Below, piece by piece: positions 27,725 to 36,909 of a stretch of 64,000 nt of DNA. The DNA is from Chersky-840 sp035604715. GTDB taxonomy: Bacteria > Actinomycetota > Acidimicrobiia > Acidimicrobiales > UBA8190. The translations under genes and the position numbers were made by a program. Position 1 is the first letter of the stretch; the number at the start of each line of letters is the position of its first letter. The stretch is taken from NCBI GenBank assembly GCA_963731665.1, contig CAVSWP010000011.1, forward strand, positions 1,116,001 through 1,180,000, given 5' to 3'. The notes under the pieces are model-generated. The model was not told where the DNA came from and did no database searches. It worked only from the letters and a program-made list of their open reading frames with translations.

Positions 27725-28707
27725 GCGGTGCCGGCCGAGGGGGTGGGTGCTGTGCCGGCCTGGTCGTGCCCCGCATGACGGCCGGTCAGCAGCAGGAAGA
27801 CGTCGTCAAGGCTCGGCTCGCGCACTTCCACTGCGGTCGGGGAAAGCTGCTGTCGGTCCAGCAGGTGAAGCGCGTCGACGAGTAACCGGGTTCCGTCATT
27901 GGAGGTCAACCGGATGGACGGCCCGTCGCGTTCGATGCGCACGGTCAGCATCTGAGCGAGAAGATGCTCGGCCCGGGAGGCGGCAGTGTTGTCGTTCATC
28001 CCAAGCTCGATCACTGTGCTCCCCAGTTCGGACTTTAGGGCCGCGGGCGTGTCGTTGGCGATCACCTGACCCCGGTCGATGACGACGATGCGCTGCGTGA
28101 GTTGGTCGGCCTCCTCGAGATATTGTGTGGTGAGTAGGACAGTGGTGCCGTCAGCGACGAGCTCCCGGATCAAGTTCCACAGTTCATTGCGGCTCTGGAG
28201 GTCAAGCCCGGTGGTTGGCTCGTCGAGGAAGAGCACTGGCGGCCGAGCAACGAGAGCGGCGGCTACGTCCAGACGCCGGCGCATCCCACCCGAGTACGTC
28301 CGCACCGGCCGATTCGCCGCTGCGGCCAGGTCGAAAAGTTCCAGCAACTGATCGGCGCGCGGCCGGAACTCGGCGCGAGACAACTGGGTTAGACGTCCGA
28401 TCAGGCGGAGGTTTTCGCGACCTGTCAGGTTCACGTCCACAGCGGCGTACTGACCAGCCATACCGATCTGTTGGCGGACCCGCGACGCTTCGCGCACGAC
28501 ATCGCGACCGAGGATGGTGGCCGACCCGGAGTCGGGACGCAGGATCGTTGTCAGAACGCGAATCGCGGTCGTCTTCCCTGCCCCATTCGGGCCAAGCAGG
28601 CCGAACACGCTGCCCGGTAGCACCTCAAAAGAAACGTCATCAAGAGCGATGACGTCACCGAAGTGCTTCGTGAGCCCCTCGACCACGATGGCCGGGTTGC
28701 CCATCAC
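27721..28707 (-). CDS. ABC exporter ATPase (DrrA-like)
   Basis: 328 residues. Walker A GPNGAGKTT, Q-loop region QIGMAGQYAAVD, signature YSGGMRRRLDVAAAL, Walker B PVLFLDEPTTGLD and TTQYLEEADQL follow the DrrA pattern, including the C-terminal extension with REPSLDDVFLLLTG. It energises the permease encoded just downstream, with which it overlaps by 4 bp. The exported substrate is unknown; a lipid or antibiotic is typical of this class. The start is given as ATG at 28707; a second ATG follows at once. Confidence 0.94.
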   Translation of the reverse strand: MMGNPAIVVEGLTKHFGDVIALDDVSFEVLPGSVFGLLGPNGAGKTTAIRVLTTILRPDSGSATILGRDVVREASRVRQQIGMAGQYAAVDVNLTGRENLRLIGRLTQLSRAEFRPRADQLLELFDLAAAANRPVRTYSGGMRRRLDVAAALVARPPVLFLDEPTTGLDLQSRNELWNLIRELVADGTTVLLTTQYLEEADQLTQRIVVIDRGQVIANDTPAALKSELGSTVIELGMNDNTAASRAEHLLAQMLTVRIERDGPSIRLTSNDGTRLLVDALHLLDRQQLSPTAVEVREPSLDDVFLLLTGRHAGHDQAGTAPTPSAGTA

Positions 28708-28762
28708 CTACGCAGCCACCAGTTGGTCGATAACCCGGGTTGGTCGTCGCTCGCCACTTTGC

Positions 28763-28933
28763 TTAGTTCCTGGTCGAGGTCGCACAGGGTGCCTCCGCCT
28801 CGGCGATGGCCTGGCGCAGGATCGAGAAGTGCTCTCGGCGCTCCTCGCCAGCGACGTCGGGCGCCAGGCCCGACGTCAACACCGTCGACCCCACCAAGTC
28901 GATGAACAGAATCGTCGCTCCCTCGGTGGTCAA
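28763..28933 (-). pseudogene. N-terminal remnant of class III adenylate/guanylate cyclase domain
   Basis: The frame reads LTTEGATILFIDLVGSTVLT, then RREHFSILRQAIAEAEA, then stops at 28763. This is the metal-binding start of class III cyclases (FxDxVGST). The nucleotide-binding remainder is gone. It was noted in the gap left of the ABC operon and probably came from a LuxR- or ATPase-linked cyclase common in actinobacteria. Confidence 0.75.
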
Positions 28934-29159
28934 TAATCACCCTTCCGCCTGGAAGGCACCAGGGTAGGCGACAGGGCGATGTGCCCGTAGGGGGCCCGGC
29001 CGGCTCCTGGGGAGCCAACGGGACACGCCCCATTGGTGCTCGGGCGTTCGAGCCCGCGTGGAAATGTGAGCCACCTGGCGGCTCATGTGTGCATGTGGCC
29101 GGCGCGACATGTGCAACCCATTTCGTGGGGTGGGGGGTGGGTGTGGAGTGAGGTTCTGG

Positions 29160-29318
29160 GTGGGCTGACGACGGCATAACCCTCTCCACCAGGCACGGAG
29201 CGCGCGGTTTCGCATCCATTTCCCACGTTATGGTTCTCGATTTCCCACGTACTTGTGGACGCAATCTACTGAGAACTCCCAGGTCGGAGCCCCGGATGAG
29301 ATTCCCGGTACCCACACG
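29160..29318. repeat. dispersed ~155-bp repeat, copy 2 of 5
   Basis: It starts GTGGGCTGACGACGGCATAA. The core (CATTTCCCACGTTATGG, then GATTTCCCACGTACTTGTGG) lies at 29214-29262. It ends CCAGGTCGGAGCCC and GGATGAGATTCCCGGTACCC at 29294-29318. A G-rich run replaces the CCGT tract of the other copies on its left. Confidence 0.8.
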
Positions 29319-30040
29319 CGCCGGGGAAGGCGACTTCGAGCGTGTCGCGGCGAGATGCAATGTCGGATCGAACATGTCGGATAGCCATCTGGATCGCCAA
29401 TGGACTGCCCTGGTCAGCTAGTTCGTCTCCCAAGGTGGCGTTGAGCACGGCCTGTGCCAGATTGCTCTGGGTGTCGAACCGCCCGGCGGGTTGAGCGCGT
29501 CGCAGCGCCCACAAGCACGCTGGTCGCATGGCCCGCGACGAGGACAGCTCCTTCGGATCACGTCGTAGACGCCGATTGGCGATGCCATGGTGGACGACTC
29601 GCACAGGGAGGCTGGCCGAGCGGTCAGCGCGAACGCTCTGGCGGCAGCGGCTCGATGTACCTGCTCAACCTGAGTCACGGTGTCAACCAACGTGCGCGTT
29701 GCCAGGCGCCCCGCTGCCGGCATCTCCTGAGATCTTATTGTCCCCCTTTGAACAGGGCTGGACCTCGCGAGTGTGACACCAAGGCGCCGGGCAGTGACGG
29801 ATGTTGCGGCAGGGGCCCACTGGCGTCTCAGGGGACCCCGGCAAAGCTCTCTCAGCTGCCACCATCGACGCGCTCCAGTGTCGTCTTGCTTGGCTCGTCG
29901 GGTTCCGGGTCTGACGGATGGGGACGGAAAGCCTCATGTGCCTGGTCTTCGCACGGCAGACCGATCTTGGCCCCGCGATCGCCCGGCCGTCCCTTGGGTG
30001 GAGATGCCAGTCGAACGTAGAGAACCGCATCTGCTTGGTA
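29319..30040. other. gap without recognisable gene
   Basis: About 720 bp. Minus-strand frames between 29400 and 29720 contain a protein-like stretch (RTLVDTVTQVEQVHRAAAARA and, in a neighbouring frame, NLAQAVLNATLGDELADQG), so a frameshifted old gene is possible. I could not assign a family. Nothing is seen from 29720 to 30040. Confidence 0.35.
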
Positions 30041-31165
30041 CTAGACGGTCGGCTCCAAGTGCCGATCGAGCGGACGTCTGGATCCGGCACTGGCGGCCAG
30101 GACGCGACGGGTCTCGATGCGGCCGGCACGCATGAAGTCCGGCCACTCTGTGGTGTTGAGGAACTGCCGATAGAACCCGGCCCCGCGGACTTTGGAGTAG
30201 GGCACGGGCTCAATCATCATCACGTCCGTCTCGTGTTTGAGCCGAGCCAGGTTGGTCCTCGCCAGCTCCTCTTGCTGGCAGGTGCGGATCTGACTAGCGA
30301 TGTAGAGGATGCTGGCGCGTCGGTTCTGCCAGCCAGACGCGTCCTCGCCGCCGAACCCCCGCGGATAGAAGCCGTTGATTGCAAGCACCATCTCGGGCGG
30401 CTCCTCAATGTCGAGGACGGGTCGCACCGGGAAGATGTCGACGATGCCGCCATCGCACCAGTGGCCGCCGTTGAGCATCACCGGCTCGATGAACAATGGT
30501 AGGGCGATCGCCATATGGACAGCCCGGGCCACGGGCATGTCGGGGTAGGTGCGGGGGCCGATGTACTCGATGCGGTTCTCCTCAATGTTCCAAATGGGTG
30601 CGTAGGCGGGGATCGGCATCTCAGCGAGGGTCATGTCGCCGAGTAGTCGCTGATAAGACGCCTCGATTCGCCCACCTCGGATGATGCCCGCAAAGCCCTT
30701 CGCAGCTCGGGGAAGCAGGGAGGCCAGCATTGGCCAGTCGACATCGACGTAGTCCTCTGGGCGAAGCCCGAGCGCGAAAGCAGCGACCTCGTGAGCCGGG
30801 ATGCCGGCGGCGATAGGGAAGCCGAATAGGGCCGACCCCGAACAGAGCGAGATCATTGCCGGGCGGATGCCAGCCTCTTCCAGGGCCCGTGCGGCTCCGA
30901 CGACCGAGGCGAGGGCACCGCTGCCGCCGGTTGCCAGCAATGCCAGCCGGCGTCGCTCGAGGTCGGAGATCCCCAGGGCCTGTGCTCGCGGAAACGGGTG
31001 CAGGTTGGGCTGTCGCCGCCGCTCAAAGGGGAGGGTCATCACCGCACGCCGGGCGTCGTTAACCAGGCCGGCGTCTTCGCGTACCCCGGTCGCGATCTCT
31101 CTGGTCTGAGCGATCACGTTGAAGTACTGCCGGAGGCGGAACACGTCGAGCACGGTGCCGAGCAT
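30041..31165 (-). CDS. patatin-like phospholipase
   Basis: About 374 residues. The patatin core reads LALLATGGSGALASVVGAA (oxyanion loop), ALEEAGIRPAMISLCSGSALFG (nucleophile Ser) and CDGGIVDIFP (catalytic Asp of the DGG motif). The elbow deviates from GxSxG: both glycines are replaced (L-C-S-G-S), while Ser and the DGG Asp remain. It likely cleaves acyl chains from membrane or storage lipids. ATG at 31165 is chosen because the upstream extension crosses a transposon end and hydrolase debris. Confidence 0.85.
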   Translation of the reverse strand: MLGTVLDVFRLRQYFNVIAQTREIATGVREDAGLVNDARRAVMTLPFERRRQPNLHPFPRAQALGISDLERRRLALLATGGSGALASVVGAARALEEAGIRPAMISLCSGSALFGFPIAAGIPAHEVAAFALGLRPEDYVDVDWPMLASLLPRAAKGFAGIIRGGRIEASYQRLLGDMTLAEMPIPAYAPIWNIEENRIEYIGPRTYPDMPVARAVHMAIALPLFIEPVMLNGGHWCDGGIVDIFPVRPVLDIEEPPEMVLAINGFYPRGFGGEDASGWQNRRASILYIASQIRTCQQEELARTNLARLKHETDVMMIEPVPYSKVRGAGFYRQFLNTTEWPDFMRAGRIETRRVLAASAGSRRPLDRHLEPTV

Positions 31166-31288
31166 GGTGGAATTGTCCCCTGAGGGTCCACTTGGGGATA
31201 GGGCCCAACGGCCCTGATGCCGGGTCGAACCGAAGCAATACTCTGGTCGATCCAGCTGTCGAGGATTCTTGCTCACCTCAACGGGGCC

Positions 31289-31310
31289 TGTGGGTGCCGA
31301 AATCTCATCC
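31289..31310. mobile_element. solitary transposon terminal repeat
   Basis: TGTGGGTGCCGAAATCTCAT and two further bases match the terminal repeat of the elements at 42166, 56143 and 59747. It lies directly beside a truncated alpha/beta hydrolase fragment, so the insertion (or its later deletion) may have removed the C-terminal end of that gene. No partner end was seen within 1 kb. Confidence 0.65.
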
Positions 31311-31335
31311 GAGGGCTCACGCGGCTGCGGTCGGG

Positions 31336-31490
31336 GGCCAGCCTCGTGGGCGGCGTAAGCGTGCCCGACCGGGATGATCTTGTCCTGGTCTCCCCACCCG
31401 ATGAGGGTCGGAAGCCGCGAAGGAATGGGGGTTGGCGGATTCGGTGGGCGAGGCGGTAGGCACGCCACATCTCGTCAACGGACACCGCCC
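31336..31490 (-). pseudogene. fragment of alpha/beta hydrolase
   Basis: LPTLIGWGDQDKIIPVGHAY is the Asp-strand of alpha/beta hydrolases. Just upstream in another frame is VDEMWRAYRLA, which matches EIWRSYRSL of the hydrolase at 1-703. The ~40 residues that separate these blocks in the intact gene are missing. It is thus a deleted, frameshifted paralogue, cut at its C-terminal side by the terminal repeat at 31289-31310. Confidence 0.75.
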
Positions 31491-31813
31491 CTCAGCTGAG
31501 CCGCTGCTTGAGCGACCCATACGACGTGGAGGCCGGCGCCAAACTCCCTTTCCTCGGGTCCGAGGGTGAAACGGCTCTCCTCATGATGCCAAGCGTCAAC
31601 TCGAGGCTAGCAACCGCAACAGGGCCGATGTCAGCAACAAACCTCCGGTCCTCGGAGCGCCCCTCTGGGGACCGGGGACGACGGGGCCTCCGGCACATGC
31701 CAGTGATCGTGCCCCAGCCTCGTTCCACGAGTGGTCGAAAGACCCTGTTCGTGTTGGGCCGAACTTGCCAGAGTGGATTACATAGGAGTGAGTTGGACTG
31801 GGGAGGAACGAAG

Positions 31814-32086
31814 ATGAAAGAAACTGGGACAACCCGTCTGGTCGACACGATCGAGCATGCCGAGCATGCATCGCTTGAGGCGGTACGGAGCTTCCTGGAC
31901 ACGGTCAACGGTGTGTTTCCCCATCTGGGTGGCGACGATGGACCTCGGCGCAAGATCATCGACTCGGCCTTCAAGATGACCGAGCAACTGGTCAGTACCT
32001 CGACGGGGCTCGCGAAGAACATCCTCGATCTCACGGAGAAGGCGCTGAGCGAGCGTGATGAGAAGTCGACCTCGTCGACAAAGTAG
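31814..32086 (+). CDS. small helical protein, phasin-like in character
   Basis: 90 residues, no recognised domain. The sequence is amphipathic and helical throughout (LVDTIEHAEHASLEAVRSFLD, then a HLGGDD turn, then IIDSAFKMTEQLVSTSTGLA and NILDLTEKALSERDE). This composition resembles phasins and other small surface proteins of polyester or lipid granules; the likeness is of character only. GGGGAGGAACG lies before the ATG at 31814. Nearby WS/DGAT genes make a lipid-body role conceivable but unproven. Confidence 0.6.
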   Translation: MKETGTTRLVDTIEHAEHASLEAVRSFLDTVNGVFPHLGGDDGPRRKIIDSAFKMTEQLVSTSTGLAKNILDLTEKALSERDEKSTSSTK

Positions 32087-32310
32087 AAGGGGTCGTTATC
32101 AACCGGCTCGTTGGAGTTCCATACTGAGACAGGTTGGCGGAGGTCAGTCGTTTCTGGCTGGGCGGTCTTTCGACGCTTGGGGCGGCGACATAGTGCGTGG
32201 CCGCGGTGGAGGTTCTCGAGGGCCGAAGCCGACTAGTCGACGCCCGGCGCCAACGCCTTTGAGGTCCGCGGGGATTGTCCTGTGACGACCACCGCTGGGA
32301 AGGGGACGAG

Positions 32311-32562
32311 ATGATCGAGACCAGTGAGATTGAGATCACATTCAGCGAGGACGACCGCCACACTGAGGCGCGCGCTTCGCTGACCATCCGTGGTGCGACA
32401 TTCGTGGGTGCCGGTCAGGCAAGACGGCACCCGGCTGACCCGAACATGCCGATGGTCGGTGAGGAACTCGCTGCTGCTCGCGCGCTGTCCGACCTGGCGC
32501 ACCAACTGCTTGACACCGTGACTGAGACGATCTCTGAGCGCGAGGGCCGACCAGCGCACTAG
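32311..32562 (+). CDS. DUF1876 (Rv2632c-like) protein
   Basis: 83 residues. The family pattern is clear: ITFSEDDRHTEARASLTIRG, GAGQARRHPADPNMPMVGEEL and AARALSDLAHQLLDTVTETI. DUF1876 proteins are small dsRBD-like folds common in mycobacteria and other actinobacteria, often near stress or DevR-type genes; the role is unknown. ATG at 32311 follows AAGGGGACGAG; a longer frame upstream lacks family support. Confidence 0.85.
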   Translation: MIETSEIEITFSEDDRHTEARASLTIRGATFVGAGQARRHPADPNMPMVGEELAAARALSDLAHQLLDTVTETISEREGRPAH

Positions 32563-32592
32563 CGTCAACGCGCCCGAAGCCGCTGAGGCCTA

Positions 32593-32611
32593 CACGCCCT
32601 TGCCGGGCGTG
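32593..32611. terminator. hairpin after the DUF1876 gene
   Basis: CACGCCC and GGGCGTG form a perfect 7-bp stem with a 5-base loop, 31 bp after the DUF1876 stop. There is no following T-run, so it may be a weak or factor-assisted terminator. The rest of 32612-32877 holds no gene I can support. Confidence 0.5.
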
Positions 32612-32877
32612 AGGACTGCGGTTTGTCACCCAAGTTCGGTTTCGAGACGCTTGGACAGCACGATCCCGGCTGGCAGCTTCCCGACGATCACGGTTGCGGT
32701 TTCGGGAGCCTTTGGAGCGCATCGCCACCATTTCACGATCATTGCCATCAGCATGGACCGAGAATGCGTCGACAACCTTGTTCTGGACCAAAGCCTCTGC
32801 TCCCGGATCTGGCCAAGTGATAAGAGAGAAGGCAACGACGCGGGCAGGAGGCATGACCTGGAGAGGAGGATTGACTG

Positions 32878-33732
32878 ATGGCTGTCATCAAGGACCCGCT
32901 GCCGTTCTCGGTGTGGCGGAAGATCGCCATGGCGAGCTGGCGACCGAGGAAGGACCCGGCGATCTTGGCAACCATCGACCAAGACGCCGAGCGTCTGCTT
33001 CAGTACATGGACGCCGTCCAGAAGGCCACGGGCGTACGCGTGACCCCGATGCATCTCGTCGGGCGAGCGTCGGCCAAGGTCTTCTCGACGATGCCCGGAC
33101 TGAACGGCCGTGTTGTATTCGGTCGGTTCCTTTCGTCTCCGACTGTGGATGGTTTTTTTGTCGTGTCGCTGCGCACCGACCCGGTGCCGGGCCGCGAGGC
33201 GGTCTCCACCGACCTGTCGGGCGCGGTCGTGCGGCGGGTGGACGAGAAGACTCCCTGGCAGATCGCCACTGAACTGGCGGAGCGGGCTGACCTCATCCGC
33301 CGCGACGAGGATCCGCTGTTCAAGCAGACCAAGATGATGGTGAAGAGCTTGCCACCCATGACGCTTCGGCTGGTGACCGACCTCATCGGGTTCGTCACCG
33401 AGAGCCTCCAGCTGCCGATCCCCGCCCTGGGCCTCGAGGGTCGGCCCTATGGCTCTTTCCTCGTCAGCAATGTTGCCACCTACGGGCTCGACGCTGTCTT
33501 CGCCCCGATCCCGCCCTTTGCTCACCCACCGGTGACAATTTTGGTGGGCACCATCACGGACAAGGTGCTGGCCGTCGACGGAGAGCCTGTGGTCCGGCCC
33601 GTGCTCCCGCTGGCCTTCGTGATCGACCACCGCTTCGTCGACGGCTACCAGGCGGCGGCAATGGCGAAGGTGTTTCGTGACTACCTAGGTGATCCGGCCT
33701 GCTTCGACCCGCTTCCGGTCACCCTTCGTTGA
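32878..33732 (+). CDS. 2-oxoacid dehydrogenase E2-like acyltransferase domain protein
   Basis: 284 residues without lipoyl or E1-binding domains. The CAT-like acyltransferase fold is indicated by PFSVWRKIAMASW at the N-terminus, GSFLVSNVATYGLDAVFAP, and the active-site block VIDHRFVDGYQAA (HRxxDG, at about residue 245). Stand-alone members occur in actinobacteria and may transfer acyl groups between CoA and an unknown acceptor. It is 47 bp upstream of a WS/DGAT, another CAT-fold acyltransferase, in the same direction. The ATG at 32878 follows GGAGAGGAGG. Confidence 0.85.
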   Translation: MAVIKDPLPFSVWRKIAMASWRPRKDPAILATIDQDAERLLQYMDAVQKATGVRVTPMHLVGRASAKVFSTMPGLNGRVVFGRFLSSPTVDGFFVVSLRTDPVPGREAVSTDLSGAVVRRVDEKTPWQIATELAERADLIRRDEDPLFKQTKMMVKSLPPMTLRLVTDLIGFVTESLQLPIPALGLEGRPYGSFLVSNVATYGLDAVFAPIPPFAHPPVTILVGTITDKVLAVDGEPVVRPVLPLAFVIDHRFVDGYQAAAMAKVFRDYLGDPACFDPLPVTLR

Positions 33733-33779
33733 CCTCGGCGAAGGGTGCACCTATGGCCAGCGACGGAAGGAGGAGACCG

Positions 33780-35222
33780 ATGGAGCGAATGAGCATGCTC
33801 GACGCTGAGTTCCTCCACCTGGAGGACGGGATCGGACATATGCACATCGGGGCCGTCTGCGTATTTGGAGACCCGCCGCCGTCGTTCGACGAAATCGCAG
33901 CGATGATCGCCTCCAAGCTCCACCTGATTCCCCGCTACCGCCAGCGGGTGCGGTCGGTTCCCTTCGAGCTGGGCCGACCGGTTTGGGTCGACGATCCCCA
34001 CTTCAACCTCGAATACCACCTGCGGCACACAGCCCTGCCAGCACCCGGTGACGACGCTGCGTTTTGCCGCCTGATGGGGCGGATCATGTCCCAGCCGCTG
34101 GACCGCGACCGCCCACTATGGGAAACGTGGCTCGTCGAGGGCCTCGAGGGCGGTCACTGGGCGCTCGTATTCAAGATCCATCACTGCATGGTCGACGGCA
34201 TCGCCGGCATCGAGCTGCTCCGCGTGGTGCTTGATCTCGAGGCCGACACCATGGTGGCGGTTCCCGAGCCATGGGAACCCCAACGCGAACCCCCGGGCGT
34301 GATAAAGGTGCTCGACGCATGGGGAGGCCTTGCCACCGACGTCTTGGCCAGTGTGCGCGCGCTTCCTCGGGCCATCTCGCACCCGAAGAACACCATCCGC
34401 TCCACCTTTGCGACCGTCAGAGGACTCGCCCGCTTCGCCGGAGATCTTGCTGCCACCCCACGGCTATCGATCGAGGGCAGCATCGGCCCCCACCGCGCCT
34501 GGGCGCAGTCGTCGGCGAGCCTCGGCGACGTCCAAAGGATCCGGTCGGCGTTTGACGGCACGATCAATGACGTCGTGCTCGCCGTGATCAGTGGTGGTTA
34601 CCGACAGCTGCTCCTCTCACGCGGCGAGGACGCCGACCGAGCCCAGGTCCGCTCCCTGGTACCGGTGTCGACGCGACACGACGACGGCCACGGCGTGCCT
34701 GACAACAGGGTCTCGACCCTGCTCTACGACCTGCCGGTGCAGATCGCCGACCCCGTCGAACGCCTCCAGGCCGTTCACGACGAGATGAGCGAGCTGAAGG
34801 TGTCACACATGGCCGAGGCCGGCGAGACTGTCGTCACCGTCGGCAACCTTGCCCCGCCGATGGTCGTGGGCCCCGTCACTCGGATGGTAATACGGGCCAT
34901 TCACCGACTTCCGCAACGGTCGATTAACACCGTCACGACCAATGTGCCCGGGCCGCAGTTTCCCCTCTACTGCCTCGGTCACGAGATGCTCGAGAACCGC
35001 CCGTTTGTTCCCATAAGCCATGGCGTCCGGGTGAGCACGGCGGTCCTCTCCTACAACGGCCATCTGTTCTTTGGGGTCACCGGCGACTATGAGACCGCAC
35101 CCGATGTGCACGTGCTTGCCGTGGCGGCGTCGACCGGCATCAAACAACTCAGCGTACGCGCCGTCGCTCTGCGGAAGAAGACGCGATCCGCCAAGGCCAG
35201 ATCCAAGACGGGGGCAGAATGA
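33780..35222 (+). CDS. WS/DGAT 3
   Basis: 480 residues. MERMSMLDAEFLHLEDG opens the family pattern, HHCMVDG is the active site (about residues 134-140), and NDVVLAVISGGYRQ and NVPGPQFPLYCLGHEML close it. ATG at 33780 is fixed by GGAAGGAGGAG; upstream ATG/GTG codons lie inside or just after the preceding gene. The product probably esterifies acyl-CoA to a glycerolipid or alcohol. It forms a two-gene unit with the E2-like acyltransferase and ends in a basic KKKTRSAKARSK-like tail that could contact membranes or lipid bodies. Confidence 0.95.
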   Translation: MERMSMLDAEFLHLEDGIGHMHIGAVCVFGDPPPSFDEIAAMIASKLHLIPRYRQRVRSVPFELGRPVWVDDPHFNLEYHLRHTALPAPGDDAAFCRLMGRIMSQPLDRDRPLWETWLVEGLEGGHWALVFKIHHCMVDGIAGIELLRVVLDLEADTMVAVPEPWEPQREPPGVIKVLDAWGGLATDVLASVRALPRAISHPKNTIRSTFATVRGLARFAGDLAATPRLSIEGSIGPHRAWAQSSASLGDVQRIRSAFDGTINDVVLAVISGGYRQLLLSRGEDADRAQVRSLVPVSTRHDDGHGVPDNRVSTLLYDLPVQIADPVERLQAVHDEMSELKVSHMAEAGETVVTVGNLAPPMVVGPVTRMVIRAIHRLPQRSINTVTTNVPGPQFPLYCLGHEMLENRPFVPISHGVRVSTAVLSYNGHLFFGVTGDYETAPDVHVLAVAASTGIKQLSVRAVALRKKTRSAKARSKTGAE

Positions 35223-35751
35223 CGGCGTCGACTCGGCAGGTGGTCAATGAGCGTTCCCCAATCGACTGCTCGACATTGCCAGGCGGCGTGGGCCGAGCCC
35301 GGCCCGTCCCCTGGACACAACGGGCAGGAATGTCGTGTACAGAAACACCCGTACCTCGTCCTACCGGTTGAGATGCCTTATGGACCGTTCCCCCCAGCCC
35401 AAGAACAGGCGTCTACCTCATGAGCCCTTCGAGGCGCTCTGTGAATTGAAGCGCGCAGCAATCAGTGAGGAAGCCTGGGGTGATCGCTATGACCGGCTGG
35501 CGCGTTTGTGAACGTCTGCTCGAGATGAGCTTTCGCACTTCGCCCGCGATTGCTCGCGAGTCCGCGAGAGGGTGTGGGAAATCACGACGGCAAGTCCATC
35601 TCATGTGGCTGCCAAGGTGGGGCATCGCATCTCGACGGGCAGCCATCACCGTCGGGGTTTGGGACCTTTGCCACTGTTTGGCCCACCTCGACAGGCGTTG
35701 GATGGAAGTTGGGGCCCGGCAGGCAGGAGAGCCGGACTCTGAGGTGGTTCG
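35223..35751. other. gap without recognisable gene
   Basis: 529 bp of sequence with overlapping short frames and no motif, repeat copy or clear hairpin. The KAS III promoter should be near its right end. Confidence 0.5.
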
Positions 35752-36909
35752 ATGACCAGTTCTTCGATTCCAAGGTTGGCTTCCGATGTTTCGGTTTCGT
35801 TGATCGGGGTCGGTTCCTACCTGCCTGAACACCGAGTCTCCAACGAGGAGATCCTCCAGTACCTTCGCCCCGTTCGCCCTGACGGCAGGCCACTGGAGCC
35901 CGAATGGGTCGTCAAGCACCTCGGCATCCATGAGCGGCGGTTGGACTATGAGTTCGGCGGACGACACAAGCTGAGCCGGGGCGAGGGCGGCCTGTACGAC
36001 GGTGACCTGGCGCTCCGAGCCGGGCGCGCCGCCCTCGTCGATGCCAAGATCGACGCCTGCGAAGTGGATGTCCTGGTCCATGTGTCGACGACGCCTGACC
36101 TCATCGCCTGTCAGGACCACTTCCGGTTCCTGGCGCCCGAGCTCGGGCTGCGGCGGGATGTGGATCTCGTGCACCACAACCTCGGATGCGCGGGGCTGTC
36201 GGCCGGGTTCCGCACGATGGCGTGCTCGCTCGTCTCGATGGCTCCCGCCACCGCCCTGGTCGTGGCGAGCAATTGCCCGTCGGGCTACTTCGGGCCCGAG
36301 GTGCACGACTACTACTACAAGCACCAGAGCGGCCTGGGATGGCTGGCCCCGCTCATGTTCGCCGATGGTGCGGGTGCTTCTGTCTGGCGTTCTTCGCCCC
36401 GTGACCAGGACAAGCTTCCCACCGGTCTGTTATCGGTACGCAATGAGACCAGTCCCGACATCGGGCTCGTCACCTACCCGGGGGGAGGTTGTCTCCATCA
36501 CACCGCTGCCAGCAACCTGGCCGATCACGTGTTCCTCATGGACGGTGTCAAGGTGGCCGAGGTCTTTCCCCCGTTGATGGCGCGGGACTTCCAGATGCTG
36601 CAAGAGGACTGGCCGACGAAGGTCAAGTCCTTCACCGGAGCCGACTTCGATGTCGACGCCGTGGCCCGCTGGTACCTCCACCAGGCCAACGGAGTAGTCG
36701 TCCGTCAGGCCATCGAGATGCTCGGCCTGCCTCCGGAGCGAGCACCGATCAGCGTCGATCATTACGGCAACACCTCGGCGGCGAGCACTCTGATCCTCCT
36801 GGACGAGGATCGCCGCGCCGGGCTGGTGAACAAGGGCGACCTCGTGGTCTTCTTGTGGATCGGGGCCGGAAACGGGGCCATGAACGGCTACGCGGCAGTC
36901 GGGCTGTGA
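35752..36909 (+). CDS. 3-oxoacyl-ACP synthase III (KAS III/FabH-like)
   Basis: 385 residues, thiolase fold. The catalytic triad is readable: Cys in HHNLGCAGLSAGF, His in YLHQANGVVV and Asn in YGNTSAASTLILLDE. It condenses an acyl-CoA with a malonyl or second acyl thioester. The insert HDYYYKHQSGLGW after the active Cys and the length above FabH (~320) suggest a specialised KAS III, for example of the OleA or starter-unit type, rather than housekeeping FabH. Its stop overlaps the next start (GTGA at 36906-36909). Confidence 0.9.
   Translation: MTSSSIPRLASDVSVSLIGVGSYLPEHRVSNEEILQYLRPVRPDGRPLEPEWVVKHLGIHERRLDYEFGGRHKLSRGEGGLYDGDLALRAGRAALVDAKIDACEVDVLVHVSTTPDLIACQDHFRFLAPELGLRRDVDLVHHNLGCAGLSAGFRTMACSLVSMAPATALVVASNCPSGYFGPEVHDYYYKHQSGLGWLAPLMFADGAGASVWRSSPRDQDKLPTGLLSVRNETSPDIGLVTYPGGGCLHHTAASNLADHVFLMDGVKVAEVFPPLMARDFQMLQEDWPTKVKSFTGADFDVDAVARWYLHQANGVVVRQAIEMLGLPPERAPISVDHYGNTSAASTLILLDEDRRAGLVNKGDLVVFLWIGAGNGAMNGYAAVGL

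Noticed and set aside
32600..32878. 92-codon plus-strand frame before the E2-like gene
   Set aside because: No family match, and its end overlaps the strong ribosome site of the next gene.
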